Made by a program: the position numbers and the translations under genes | From: Carnegiea gigantea | Taxonomy: Eukaryota; Streptophyta; Magnoliopsida; Caryophyllales; Cactaceae | Reading direction: 5' to 3' | NCBI GenBank assembly: GCA_029747015.1 | Contig: JAKOGI010000326.1 | Span: forward strand, 124,001 to 188,000 | Length of the DNA stretch: 64,000 bases | Part shown: positions 12,183 through 24,496 of the stretch, in pieces | How positions within the stretch are numbered: position 1 is the stretch's first letter | Layout of the letters: the number at the start of each line of letters is the position of its first letter | Notes under the pieces: model-generated | Databases searched by the model: none | Seen by the model: the letters and a program-made list of their open reading frames with translations, nothing else | What the model was told of the DNA's origin: nothing

Positions 12183-13330
12183 TCGTAAGGAGGGAAGATA
12201 GGGAAGAAAGTAGACAAGACAGGGGTAAAAGGAGGATCGTCTATGTCTATTTATAAGAAGCTAGGACTGAAGCATTGGAGAGTTGAAAGACCAACACACC
12301 CCCAACTTGCTGCAAGTGTAAAACCAATTAGACCCTATACAGACTCCACCCTTAAACCAGAGTAAGCAAATTAAGCAGGCCAGCAATAAATAATAATCAA
12401 TAGTTAGGGACCCCAAAGCAGGCAAAGAAAGCATGATCCAACCGCAAGACATCATGAGCAACCAAATTAAGACAGATCTTACTCATGAAGCTTGCAAATC
12501 ATAATACCTATACCCATAGTCTCCTAGTGCATAGATATGAAAAGTGGCCATGACAGGCGTAGGTGCAGACCCCATCAAGGACCTCTAGACTGCACAAAGG
12601 ATAACCCAAATCTCTAGATAACTGCAAAGAGGCTAGTGAACTAGGCGGCTCTAGATATGAATCATGAGGTACCTGCAAACCAGAGAAGAAGATTTCAGTC
12701 TTTGACCCCAATCTAGTATTAGAAAACTGTAAAAGGGGCCAATCAAGTGGGCGGCAAGGAGAGAGGAGAGTTGTCGTGGTTGTTCGGGAAGTGACTGAGG
12801 GCAAAGAGCCCTAAATTGGAAATCAAGAACACCCAGCAGATCTGGTTCGTGATGATGAATCTCCTGCAAAAAGGGGCCATTATACCCAGGCTCCACCTGC
12901 AGGCTTGATCTAGAAGCCTGAAAAGTGCCTCGATAGGTTGGGCGGCTACGGGAGGTAGAAATGATGCCATTTATAGGTCCGGTGACAAAATAGAGGAGTG
13001 TCCCAGCATACGGTGTTAGAAAGCCTGCAAAAGGCTGGATCTCAGATACAGAAGATAAGGCCGAAATTAGCCAAAAAGGCAAGGTTTTAGAAGACTAAGG
13101 TTGGACGGGGGAGAGGACGGCGTGGGCGGTGGAGACGCCGAGAGCCAAATCTGGAGACTTCTTAATACGCCTTTAGGGACCGGGAAAAAGAGAGGGCAAG
13201 TGGGCTTTAGAGCAGAGGGAGTGCTCTCTGTCCTCTCTAGGAAAACTCTCTATCGTTCCTATATCTATTATCTTTCAACACTATATGAATATTCCCCTAT
13301 GCGCTCCACCTTTACTTGCTAGACTTGGGA
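12183..13330 (-). mobile_element. Probable LINE 5' untranslated region
   Basis: This sequence lies directly upstream of ORF1 on the minus strand and has no conserved domain in any frame. Plant L1 elements commonly have a 5' untranslated region of this size. The boundary near 13.3 kb is an estimate because no target duplication was recognised. Confidence 0.4.
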
Positions 13331-13539
13331 AACTTGGTCGATTTCTTTAGCTCATATGGAAGTGACATTATTAAAACCAATGTAGCTTGTACTAGTAAAA
13401 TTTTGCAGGAGGCCTAACAAATGATCAATGTTGCACAAAGCCTTGTTGATCCAGAAAATATCAGGATTTGAGGGGGGGCCCACGTATGCGCTCATGGGCC
13501 AAGCTAGAGCGATCATCTTTAGCCGTTCTTAGATTCTGA

Positions 13540-13930
13540 GATTCCTACTTAGGGGCCTAACATGGGAAACCGCCAAACGGCCCATTAGTAAAACGTCCTG
13601 AGTGGAATTGTAATTTTGCCTCCTGTCACAGGGACTATAAATATCCCTTACTCACCTTGGGAAGGGGGATCACTTTTTGACATATCCTCATAGCAGGAAA
13701 AGCATTTTTCCTTGGCTCTGTCTCCTCTTGGGACTCGCACTGACTTGATTGTCGGAGAGAAGTTCCTCGGATCTCCACCCGGGGTTGCCCTTTTTTGCAG
13801 GTTCAACGCTCGTGGAACATATCGTCAGACGTCCAGTTCATGCCATCACGTAAACCGCTCTCGTCCCACGTCATCCTCGGAGGAACGCGAAAGTCCTGAA
13901 ACACTTGTGTTTAGGATTCTTCATATCATC
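13540..13930 (+). mobile_element. gypsy-type (Tat/Ogre-like) LTR remnant
   Basis: Plus-strand marks of a gypsy LTR appear in order: a TATA region (CTATAAATATCC at about 13634-13645), a central segment with GACTTGATTGTCGGAGAG, a C/G-rich segment and TTTTTTGCAGGTTC near 13790. The GACTTGA..GTCGGAG and TTTTGCAGG modules are characteristic of R/U5 in plant Tat-lineage LTRs. No internal domain follows, so it is a solo or truncated LTR. Ends not defined. Confidence 0.5.
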
Positions 13931-15137
13931 CAAATTTCAGTTTTCAATAGTTAATTAATTAGAACTCAATTCTTATTTTTATCCATGCCCAAATCGAATA
14001 TTAATGATACAAAATGACTGTATTTTTGTAATCATTGATTGAAACATGCCAATTCACGAATAAAAAGACACATTTGTCAAAAGCAACGCTGAGCTAGCCC
14101 ACAATTTTTCTAATGATTGAAAGCACCAAACCACATTCATTGCGCTATAACAAAACTCATCGTACAATCAGACCGATAACCCACCCTAAATTCTATTCCT
14201 TCAATTGTATAACCAAGCTACAATATGTTTGTCTTGAAATATCATGTCACTGGAGAAAGCTACCTGATTCAGACATGTACACATGAAATTATGAGAATTA
14301 TAAGTAATGCATATAGTACACCTAAAAGTGTGTACTCTCATTTGTTTTATATATATATATATATAGACAGTTTTTAATATGTAATATTAACCTGACTTCT
14401 AAGAGTTTGTACTCTTAAGTGTATAATATATGCTTTGAAATTATAAAGTCTGTGCCCTAGTCCCATGCACACCTTGACCAAATATGCAAAGTAACTTTGC
14501 ATGTTAGTTAAGACACAATTTAGACCATATTCGATAAAATTAGTTATTTAGATGGTGATTTCAATTTACCTCATCATTTGAGGCACACATCTTAGTGAGT
14601 TGTTTTTATTATGTTGAACATTGTTGAATTGACCTTCTGCAACAATTTTTAAGAGTAAATTTGCAATCTATTGATCTTTCCCCTGCTTTTGGCTAAATGC
14701 TCGCATCTAATTTTACAGTGACAATTCTAAGTTTGTTTGAAGCCAATACCTCATTAGCCAACCCGACAAACCACATTTGGCACATCTAGTTTTTCTTCAT
14801 ATTTTCTAATAGATCACCCATCTTTCCTCAGCTTTCATTCCACACTCTCAAAATAGAATTACATTACATCAAAGAGTTTATAGATGACCAACAATAGACG
14901 GGCTATAAATTATTAGTCTCACATCAATCAAGGCTATCTCAAATTCCACTTTCAAAAACTAGTAATAGAGGGTACCGGGGGGGGGGGGGGGGGGGGGGGG
15001 AAGGGAAAAAAGAAAAACAAAGATAAGTCATTCCCTAGCGGCACAACTTCTTCCTCAGTCAAAGCCTCCAAGGATCAGACTAATACGTTCCAAGAGGCCT
15101 ATCACTCCGAACAGGCATCCCCCCATTTGATTCTCTC
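13931..15137. other. Intergenic, no gene seen
   Basis: AT-rich sequence with a short TA repeat near 14347-14366 and an uninterrupted run of 24 G at 14977-15000. The end nearest 15137 should hold the SNU13 3' untranslated region. Confidence 0.6.
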
Positions 15138-17581
15138 TCAGATCATCAGCTTCTCAATGGCATCCTGCATTTCGAATATTCAACAATGTTAAATCAAAAT
15201 CAAAATCCAAATTCGAACAAAAACCAGTAGCTGATGGCAGGGTCACAGGAACTGAACAAGTACCTTGAGTTGTTGGATCTGTGATTTCAGTTGGCTTCCC
15301 TCATTGGAGGTCACTGAACAAGCAATCACCGGTCTAGTCACTCCACATGCACGCCCAAGAGCTTGCTTTGAAGGGACAAACACGTATGGGACATTCTGTC
15401 ATAAGCAAATTCCGGTTATTTACCATTTGTACCCTGCTGGACCGATTATCTACCTCTGACAACATTCAAATACCAACTATGGCAAAAATCAATGATAGTG
15501 GGAGAACAAGCAATCCCATTAAAACTCAAAGCATACACTTCAGAAGAAGTTAACTAGATACCTCCTATACACCATATCCAAGAACCCCCCCCCCCCCAAA
15601 AACACACACGTGTTGCCTAGGATATCATGAGGAGTCAAGGAGCACGGACAGACAATAGCTTTGATCTTTTTCATTCAAGACAAATGAATTGATGGCTACA
15701 GTGTTCTCTACCTTTAATTTGCGAAGTGGTAGAGTGACCACGCATTTTCAATCTAACACCCTCTCTCGTGGGATTAGGTCAACAAACCCCCTCCCCCCCC
15801 CAAAAAAAAAAACCCAAAGAAATGGAGAACACATCCCAACGAAGGAAAGAGAGGGCTAGAAATTAGAAACTAGCTCCAAGCTAATACAAGCATAGAAGCC
15901 ATTATTCAGTTCAGGGATTTTTTTTTTGGGGGGGGGGGGCGCATTTACTGAAGTTTTCAATGAATATTATTGACACTTGTTCTGCAAGTTATGCTGTCAG
16001 AGAGCATCAAACACAGGTTTCTTGTGTGCTCTGCTCTAAACTTGTTGCCTGATACCAGATAAACTCTGTTTAACCAATTTCCAACCAAAACTAAAAGCAT
16101 ATCAACTTCAAAACCTCACCCACCACTAATCACTAGTGTTGATTGAACTCAACCATACTTCTACAGAAAATAAGGAGTGCCCAGCACAGGTCTCCATGTC
16201 AAAATATCATTTTCTGGACTTTCACGTCCTTCACGCCTAAAATGATAAGTTAAATGTACATACGCTTCTGGTATGTCAAGTGCAAAGCATCATCATTTGG
16301 GGTGACGTAAAGTCCAAGCAATATAGCTAATCACTAACGTACCAAAAGGGACATCTAACAGTCACAAGTCCCCCTCCAATTCAGCTACTACAAGAACAGA
16401 ACTCAGAAAGTTCTCTCAAAACAAAGAATCCATTGGAATTCAACTATACTGCTATTTGACAACAAGAATCAAATGCGCTTGAATTAGGTTATCACAACTT
16501 CCATGCCATTCATTTAGCTCAAGTAAAGGAACTAATTATTCCAAGCCCCCACAAGGTATGTTTGATATATAACACTTTAAAAAGCAGAAGATGCTATTTG
16601 TAAACAACTCCATTCCAGGCAAATGGATCCCCATCAACCAGATCTATTCTTTCTCATACATCATGCATGCAAGAGGAATTTGAAAGCAAGCCAACAAAAT
16701 TCCCCTTGGTGAAGAGAGAAATTCTAGAGTCAGACAAGCTAGTAGCAACTAGCATGAAAACAAATCAAAGCCAACCAAATGCACTTAAATCCAAGATTAA
16801 TCTAGGTTAAACAGAATACAGTTAAATCACATGACCTTTACAGGATTTACATGACCCTAAATACGATCTGCCAAAGTCATAAAAGCAAATTTGAACTCAA
16901 ACCTCATCCATTACGCATTCCAACAAAGACAGCAAATACTGAAACTACCACTAATCACACGCTAGCAGCTAGAACAACAAATTTGCTGACATTTCAACAT
17001 GTACTTAACCATGGGTTCCATCAATAACATTATAGGAAATCAATAACATCTTCAAAACTTGTGAACCATCAAAGCAAACTGAAAAAAGAAAAAGCAAAAT
17101 ACCTTGTCCTCAGCTAGCAATGGAAGATGGAGAAGAATCTCCAAGGGCTCAGTGTCAGCTGCCATAACTACAAATTCAGCAATACCTCTGTTCAATGTCT
17201 TGGTAGCTGCAAAAACACCCCCAATAACTCAGAAAAACACACACAAACACCTCAACTTGCTCAAAAGAATCAACCCACCAAAAAAACAAAACAGAAAGAA
17301 AGTACAACAAAGAATTAAGAAACTGTGAATTAAAATACCAAAAAGTGAAACTGAGACCTTCATTAGCACCCTTTTTGAGCTGCTTGTAATTTGCAGCTTG
17401 CTGAACAAGGTCCAAGATTGTTATTGTCAACTGGGCATCTGCCAATGGGTATGCTTTGGGGTTCACAGCTTCCCCTGTCTATAACAAACAAAAATCCCAA
17501 ATCAACACTGCCCAGTAAATAAAAAGTTAATAAAACTTGCAATTTTTTGATAAAAACAGAGAAAGAAGGAGAAATTACCAT
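15138..17581 (-). CDS. SNU13: SNU13/NHP2L1-type 15.5-kDa ribonucleoprotein (L7Ae family)
   Basis: Five exons on the minus strand: 17581-17579 (the ATG alone), 17478-17358, 17206-17103, 15395-15264 and 15164-15138. All junctions are GT-AG. They join to 387 nt, a 128-residue protein, exactly the usual length. The product opens [18 protein letters not shown] and is near identical to eukaryotic Snu13. The L7Ae RNA-binding core starts at about residue 37 with [12 protein letters not shown], the kink-turn-binding motif. Snu13 binds kink-turns in U4 snRNA and box C/D snoRNAs in the nucleus and nucleolus, nucleating U4/U6.U5 tri-snRNP and snoRNP assembly. Intron 3 is about 1.7 kb and holds several C(n)A(n) or T(n)G(n) tracts. 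The split directly after the ATG is clear because only this join restores the conserved N terminus. Confidence 0.96.
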
Positions 17582-17619
17582 TGTTGGTGGAGGGTGATAC
17601 CCAGGAGAGAGAAAGGGGG

Positions 17620-17628
17620 CTAGGGTTT
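17620..17628 (-). promoter_or_regulatory. telo-box upstream of SNU13
   Basis: Minus strand AAACCCTAG, about 40 bp upstream of the SNU13 ATG, so in its 5' untranslated region or core promoter. Telo-boxes are frequent in plant promoters of ribosomal and ribosome-assembly genes, usually with site II elements. Confidence 0.6.
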
Positions 17629-17779
17629 TTGCCTATGAGATGCTTGAACAGAGAGGCAAGGGTTTAAAAGAAGGCCTTCGCAATCATTTGGGTTCCATTT
17701 ATAGAAATCCACTCAATGAGATCGAAACGACGCGTTTTGGATGCATATGGTATAAGACTTTGTGTTGTAGGTCGGCGGA

Positions 17780-17785
17780 TGGGCT
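17780..17785 (+). promoter_or_regulatory. site II motif (TGGGCT) upstream of SNU13
   Basis: TGGGCT about 200 bp upstream of the SNU13 start. Site II (TGGGCC/T) is the TCP-factor-bound partner of telo-boxes in plant growth-related promoters. Short motif, so only supportive together with the telo-box. Confidence 0.45.
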
Positions 17786-17829
17786 GGGTCTCGATTGCCC
17801 ATGTGTGAATTACGCTCGCGCTTGATAGG

Positions 17830-19298
17830 TGACGCCTCTTGATTTTGCACATTTTTTATCTTTGTTAATTAATTTCTTTTAAATAATTGTATTCCTTACA
17901 TAGTTAATCACTAGGCTAAGACCTCATTGATTCCTCATATTGTTAATGTAAAATGTGAAAAATCTAATAATATCATATATATATATATATATTAAAAATT
18001 GGATAGAATCAATGTATAAATGCCATATGTCATACCACTTAGGATGTCATGTGTAATATCACGTATAATTAATTAATTATATAAATGTCCATTTATGGTT
18101 TAACTAATGTAATACTATATTTATTTTAAAAAATAACTTTTTGTATATCTTATATATTTATTAATATACTATAATAAAATATTCATTCTATTAATAAATT
18201 AAAAAGATCGTCCATAAAGGTTGTCCATAAAAATAGATGTTACAGATATTAAAGAATTTTGACAAAAAAATAGTAAATAAATAATTATATTATGAAAACA
18301 AAAGGAATTTTAAGGGATTTAAAAGAAAAAAATAAAAGACGTAATAATAACTCAAAAAAATAATAATCACGCTATTATGAAATTATTACTACCTTTCAAA
18401 TTAATTCATTTTTATTGTTTATTGATATTTAATTAAACTTAAAATAACAATTGACCAAACTTCTTGCATGCACTTTTCACATATCTTATATAGTCATTAG
18501 TAAGAAGACAATATAATTTTTATTAAATTAAGGTAAATAAAAAAGTTGTTCCATTTATCGACTTAAACTTGCCCACAAAAGAAAAGATCTCATATACTAC
18601 ACAATTTTTAAATAATAGTAAATCAATAATTACGGTACATATGTATTTAAAATAATTTAGTGAAAAAAAAGAAGCAATGATAACTCAAAAAAATAATTAT
18701 TTTGTAATGCAATATGAATTCTATATATTAAAGTGACCCAATGTCATATAGTCGTTACTATTTAGTAATAAAATTTATTCTCCAAAAATATAATCATTTA
18801 ATAATGAAATACTGAACAAATAAAATAAAAAAGTGAGTTTAAATTAAGAATGAAGAAGATGTTGTTATAATAAAAAAAGAATATAGCAAAGCGCTCAACT
18901 TTTGATAATTAAATAATCTGATATTTTGATTTATTTTTACTATTTGAAAAGAAAATATCTATTATGTTATTAATATATTTAAAAGATTTTTGAATTATGT
19001 CCTTACATCGCAAGAGTATAACCTTAATATCATCCAATTTCCAAACATTTTTTTAACAAATGCACTAGTTAATTCAATCAATAAAAATCTTTTAAAAATC
19101 ATTACTAAATATCTTCGTTTTAATCAATCTGTTTTCCCCCCAAAAAAAGGGACAAAAAACATAAAAAAGACGTCCACACTCCACAAAGAATTTTGAGTAA
19201 AACGGCTTGTAGGGCTTTGTTGTTGAAGCTGAAGAGGGGGGGAGCGCAAAGCGCTCATATTTGAAGCTCAAATTGACGCTGACCGGAGACATCCCAGC

Positions 19299-19300
<2 letters not shown>
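17830..19300. other. Divergent intergenic region between SNU13 and RRS1
   Basis: Very AT-rich, no reading frame of note, with a short TA repeat near 17975-17993. It separates two head-to-head genes whose starts lie about 1.75 kb apart. Confidence 0.6.

Positions 19301-19302
<2 letters not shown>

Positions 19303-19331
<29 letters not shown>
19303..19331 (+). repeat. (GA)n microsatellite at the RRS1 start
   Basis: An uninterrupted GA repeat runs straight into the RRS1 ATG at 19332, so it is probably 5' untranslated sequence. GA/CT repeats next to the start codon are common in plant genes. Confidence 0.85.
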
Positions 19332-19337
<6 letters not shown>

Positions 19338-22300
19338 GAGGTGGAAGGCAAGAAAGAGTTTCAAATTGACTTGGGAAATTTGATGGCTTGCAATCCACAT
19401 CACCACTTCCCTTCAATTCCCTCTTCTAGGTAAAAAGCGCCATGCTTTCTTTCTCTGTCCCCTCCCCCGTTCAAGTGAAAAGTTTCCGCCCTTTGTATTT
19501 GTTTAAGAAATTGTTGCTGTGCCATTGTTCGAGTTTCTATAGTTTGTTCTACTGGGTTGCACTAAAATTCACTTAAGATTTCTGCTTGGGTGTATTTTGT
19601 CGACTTGTTACGTGATTAGTTTTGTGGGTCTGTGGTTTAGATGCTAATTGTCGTTTTTCTAAAACTGATGATCTTATTGTACCTCTTTTTATTGATTTTC
19701 AAGACTACCCAATAATTCTATACCTGATTAATGGCTATCAATTTTGAGGATGGGGATTACTGGTGCTTGTGTGTGGTTCAGATTGCTAATCTTCCTCTAA
19801 ATTTTTTTTTTAAAAAAAAGTTGATGATCTTGTTATACCATATTTTTAGTGATTTTTCAGGACTATCCAATAATTCTATTCCTAATAAATGGCTATCAAT
19901 TTTGAGAACGGGGAGTAATGGTGCTTGTGTTTATCTCCTTTTTTTTTTTTTTTTTTTTTGGGTTTGGGTTTTACAAAATGAAGGGAAGAGCTGGTGAAGG
20001 AATGCTTACAGAAGGGAACAGAATTGGCGCAAGCACTTGCAGATGCTGTTTTCAACTTGCCTGCTACTGAAGATGTAGATGGCCCTATTGTTCAGTTGCC
20101 TACGCCAACCACTCGACTTCCAAGACAAAAGCATGTAAAGTCCATCCTCCTCTTAATGCTTTAGCTGTTTGTTGACGTCCTCGGGTTGTTTTCTGTGTCA
20201 TTGCTATTTGGTGCAGTTGATGAGGACCTTTTGTACAATGCGAAACACGAGCTAAATTCCCTTTTGGTGCTGAGGGGAACGTAGGGCGCAGTTCAGAAAT
20301 ACATGTTATAAAACATGGAAACTTGTAAACGATGGAGTTGATGATATTGTGTGATCTTGAAGTATTAGGTGTTGTCACATTTCTGTTGCCTACTAACTAG
20401 CTGCCGGCTTTTTTCTGCACTTTAATGCAAATGTCAAAAGAATTAGTTTAGTTTCTTATGGTTAGAGCCATCTAATATATGTCCCCTATCTCTGGAAAGG
20501 ACCTAATGTTTGATAACTGATGAATGATAAGTGCCATTTGGATGGTCATTTTCCAATGCATGTAGGAGTTGTATATCCAACATGAACTAGGGTATACCAT
20601 TACTTTCATATGTTAACTGATATTCATGAAGTGTATGGGTAGCCTTTTCATTGTCTGTTGATTAGTTGGTTCGTAAATTTCAAGCTGAGAACTATTTTTT
20701 TACGCACTCTAACTAGTGTTTCTGAAATATCTTACCAGCTGCCGAAGCCAAAGCCTCCGACAAAGTGGGAGTTGTCTGCACGAAAGAAGGGTAAACCATT
20801 GTAATATCTCACAGTTCATAGCCATGATAAACACATTTACTCTGATTTTGGATGCATTTCAGGCATAAAGAAACCAAGAAAGAAAAGATTGCGTATGATG
20901 AAAAGAGTGGTGCCTGGAAGCGTACCTATGGTTATGATCGTGCAAATGATGAAGATCATGTGCCCATCATTGAAGCCAAACCAACTGATGGTAACAACTT
21001 GGCTGACCCTTTTTTAACGTTTTTGGTCACTTTTTGTAGACATATGTCCACATTGGTCATGATTTATCCTGCTGAGTTGTATTCAAAGGAATATGTGCCA
21101 GGAATGATAATGCAATAGGTAATACATCTGCTGCAGAGGCCTATTGATGACCTTGAAATTACGTGCAACTACCATTTTCTTCTTGCAGAGCCTGGAGAGG
21201 ATCCTTTTGCTAAGAGAAGAACTGATAAGAAGCAGCGAGTGGAGAAACAAGAGAAGAATCGTTTGAGGAACCTCAAGGAAGCCGCAAAGGCTGGTGCCTT
21301 GCCAAGGTATTCCCCTTGAACACCTTATATTTTATTTAAGTATTCCTTATTGGAGATCAAGATTGTCTATACAGACCACAGCGTGCCCCCTTTTTTTGGG
21401 GTGGTGGGAGAGAAGGGGAAGGGGTTGAAAAGGAAAACACGTTAGAAGCGGTAATCAAGAGGAAACTATCTCCAAGGGGATTTGGTGTAGTCAAACATGG
21501 GCTTTGTCCAAGATGAGCAAATATTTATCCTATTTAAATCACATTTCTGTGAAGGTATTGACACACCGATTTCCTTCTCATGGTACATCAGCAAGCTTGC
21601 CTTTTCAGTAGTTCTGTTTATACTTTTGACGTGGCTACAATCCGCACCAATTCCTTCAGTTTTGCCAAATAGACTGAAAGGATTTGGTTCCACATTGATC
21701 CCCGAGATTTCTCCGTGCCCTTGATAATTGAAATTCCTATTTGGTAACTTATAGCAAATAAATATTTTCTGCTTATCTTTTCGGAAATATGCCTTTCTGT
21801 TATCCTTTTGGCTGTCACATTGATGCAAAGTATTGCCTTACATAATGTGGTCTGTCACCCAATTTATTTGACGTTTGAACTTTCTTAAATTTCAACTGTT
21901 TTCAGAACTGGGCAGCTTTCACCTCTATTTTTTGCTACCGTTGGTTGAGCAGAGTAGACCTTTTTCCCAGGCAACTGCTCCATTTGTTATAAATGGAATA
22001 GTATTGAGGGCGATGTGTTCTTTGTTTTTTTTTTTTTTTGGGGGGGGGGGGGGGTGTGGTTGAATATGCATAGCATAACATTAACCCCCTAAATATATCT
22101 TAAGCAGAAACCGTTTGAGTTGGGCAGGCAGATAACTTAGGCATTATGTATAGCCATATAGTTTGTCTCTCTTCACAAATTGCTGTGGGCCAGGCCCTTG
22201 ATAGAGTGCATGCTGATGAATTGCTTTGATGGATAGCGTGATAATTTTGACATATTTGCCTTGAAGTGCACACCTTCTACTCTAGTGCTCATTGAGAGTT

Positions 22301-23110
22301 TTCTTCATAACCTCTGACTCAACCTCTTTCAGTCGTAACACCCCCTCCCCCCCCCCCCCCAAAAAAAAAGGGCGCAATTTGTATATCTAACGATGACTAT
22401 TCATTAGGCTTTAAAAGCAAGAACTAAACCAAATTGCTTTTCCCAGCCATGTTCAACTAGCTGCCATGGCATTGCCCATTACTGGAAGTCAAGCTGCACC
22501 GAAGAAACTCAGCAAAAGTGAGCTAGCAGAGGTGGCTGGTGCAGCAGCAACATCCACAGCTAGTATTGGGAAATTTGACCAGAAATTACCAGGAGAAAAG
22601 CCATTGAAAAACAAGGGAAAGAATCGCAAGGTACCTAGCTGCGTGACTGGCAATTTCCTTATTTTGAATCCTGTGCACTGAAGTTGACCTTCATTTTTTC
22701 ACCTGATATTGCGGGTTTCTAGTTTCTACCTGTTGCCGAAGGAAGAGGCATGGGTTCACAGGAGAAGGAACAAACCGAGAAGATTCTGAACAAGCTTATC
22801 TCCAAACATTCCCACGATGCACTTAATGTTGACAAGGTACATGCTGCAACTACATTATGTGGTTCTTGAATTTGCATCTGTTGCCTTGCCTTCGAGGTGG
22901 GAATTAAACACACCCTTGTGTTTTGACTGGGTAATGCAGGCTGTTAGGAAAATCAACGTGCAAAAGGAGAGAAGGAAAACGAGCAAGCAAGATAAGTCAT
23001 CGTCCTCTACTCTGAGGAAGTTGAAACCAAAGACAAAATCTCTCAAGAAATCAAACAAGGGATCTTCAAAGAAAGGGCCATCCAAGTCCAAGTTGTCAAA
23101 GTTGAGTTGA
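19332..23110 (+). CDS. RRS1: RRS1-type ribosome biogenesis regulatory protein, with an apparent 1-bp frameshift
   Basis: Eight exons: 19332-19429, 19984-20134, 20739-20790, 20863-20990, 21189-21306, 22447-22630, 22723-22836 and 22940-23110, all GT-AG. The order of conserved blocks matches plant Rrs1: [10 protein letters not shown] near the N terminus, [65 protein letters not shown], and a Lys/Ser-rich tail. Rrs1 works with Rpf2 to bring the 5S RNP into pre-60S particles in the nucleolus. The exons sum to 1016 nt, one base short of a multiple of three. The break is in exon 4, near 20873-20877: the frame entering from exon 3 gives the expected GIKK and the downstream conserved region is in the next frame. 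All other junctions are in phase, so this is a recent mutation or an assembly error. Expected product about 338 residues. Confidence 0.9.
22347..22369. repeat. C14-A9 bipartite homopolymer tract
   Basis: In RRS1 intron 5. A companion T15-G15 tract is at 22025-22054 in the same intron. Both read 5'-T(n)G(n)-3' on one strand, like about ten more in this window. Confidence 0.9.
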
Positions 23111-23762
23111 TTTGGACGGATTTTTTTGTAGTTGTAGAGCTTTCTTTAACTAGCCCTAGTTTCATATCCATTTACTGCACGAGAAAATTCTGTCCACTTA
23201 CATCATTGAAATTCAATATTTAGTGCTAGCCTGAAATTAAATTTTGCCCATTTACATTGTTGAAATTCGATATTTATGCTTTCCCAAAATTCAAACAGTG
23301 TGGCCTGGGCTATTTGCGCGAATTGGTGATCTTGCTTGTACTAATATACTTGCTGTGAGCTTATTCGAGTAGTGGTGTTGGATCTCATTGGATGAAATCT
23401 CACTTGTGCAGCATCTGCGTAATAATAATAATAGACTTGAAATTGAAGATAATCCACAAGCTAGTTTTAACAATTTCTTACCTGCATGTGAAGATTTATG
23501 AATGAATAAAGCGTACTATCTCGGACCTTAGTTGGGTTCTTTCAGGCGTTTAAAACTTGGCGTTAAAATCACGATTCAATGAGCTTAAATTCTATCTGCA
23601 TCGACTTTTATATCTATAGTTATACCCAAGTGTTCTCTCATTGTTGTAAAAATCCTCTAGATTCCATTGAAAGAGTGAGGAATAAGGTATCACCCATATT
23701 TCCTAGTGGCAACAATGGTTTCCGATTTCTTCTTTTCGGATGTCAATTGTGAACAATTCCTT
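23111..23762. other. RRS1 3' region, no further gene
   Basis: Probable 3' untranslated region and downstream sequence of RRS1. An AATAAA is present near 23503. No other recognisable feature before the U6 relic. Confidence 0.5.
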
Positions 23763-23882
23763 GTCCCTTTAACTTAAAGGACATCCAATAAAAATAAAAA
23801 AAAATTGAAATAACACATAGAAGCTTAGCATGGCCCCTATGTAAAGAAGATGCGCGCAAGTCAACAATTCTTTGGTGCAAAC
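23763..23882 (+). pseudogene. U6 snRNA pseudogene
   Basis: The sequence follows U6 in order. GTCCCTTT and GGACATCC form the 5' stem-loop and ATAAAA follows. Then come the conserved block around TTAGCATGGCCCC, the GATG..CGCAAGTC segment, and TTTGGTGCAAA near the end. It differs from functional U6 by an A-rich insertion in the centre, substitutions in the ACAGAGA region (it reads ACATAGA) and changes in the 3' stem. I find neither the plant upstream element RTCCCACATCG nor a correctly spaced TATA box before it. A dead copy, probably retroposed. Confidence 0.75.
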
Positions 23883-24496
23883 TTGGCTACAGAGTTGCAA
23901 AGAGTTGCAAGGAATTTGTCTTTGCGCGTTCCCAGTGCAATGAACCACTTGGAATTTTGGAACATTTGAAAAACAAATAATCTGTATTATGTACCAAACA
24001 TCAACCGTTGTGGTAAACTTGAATTAAATACACCGCACTAGTGGAAATGAACATCTTGCTCATCCAACTAGAGCAACTCAACAAACCATTGACAAACATG
24101 CTAGTAGATACCCGAAAGAGGAAGACGGAGAATATCTCCCAATCTTATGCAATGATAAATAAATTGAACATATGAAATAATAGAATTTGAAGTGTGTCAA
24201 TTTCAAGGTAGGGACGAATACTAGGACCTAACAACAAAGCCAACAACCACACGGCATGAATCTCAAAGAAGTGGCATCTAAGATCCAGATATACACATAA
24301 CATACGGAGAGGTTGTTCCAAGAGACCCGCTTAAAAAACATACCCCTAAAATCTCAAAAAGAAAAGGGTGTAGGAAATCTGAACAGGGACTTGCTTGCAA
24401 GATAAAACTGTAGACGTTTGTGATGAAATAACTCAACACCCTTAAGGAAATCTGCAATACCACCAAGAGAAAGACCTACAATGAAAATCCTCAATT

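Noticed and set aside
12508..13082. Minus-strand frames upstream of LINE ORF1
   Set aside because: They overlap in several frames, lack domains and sit in the probable LINE 5' untranslated region.
23763..23882. Functional U6 gene
   Set aside because: Changed ACAGAGA box, internal insertion and no upstream element or TATA box.
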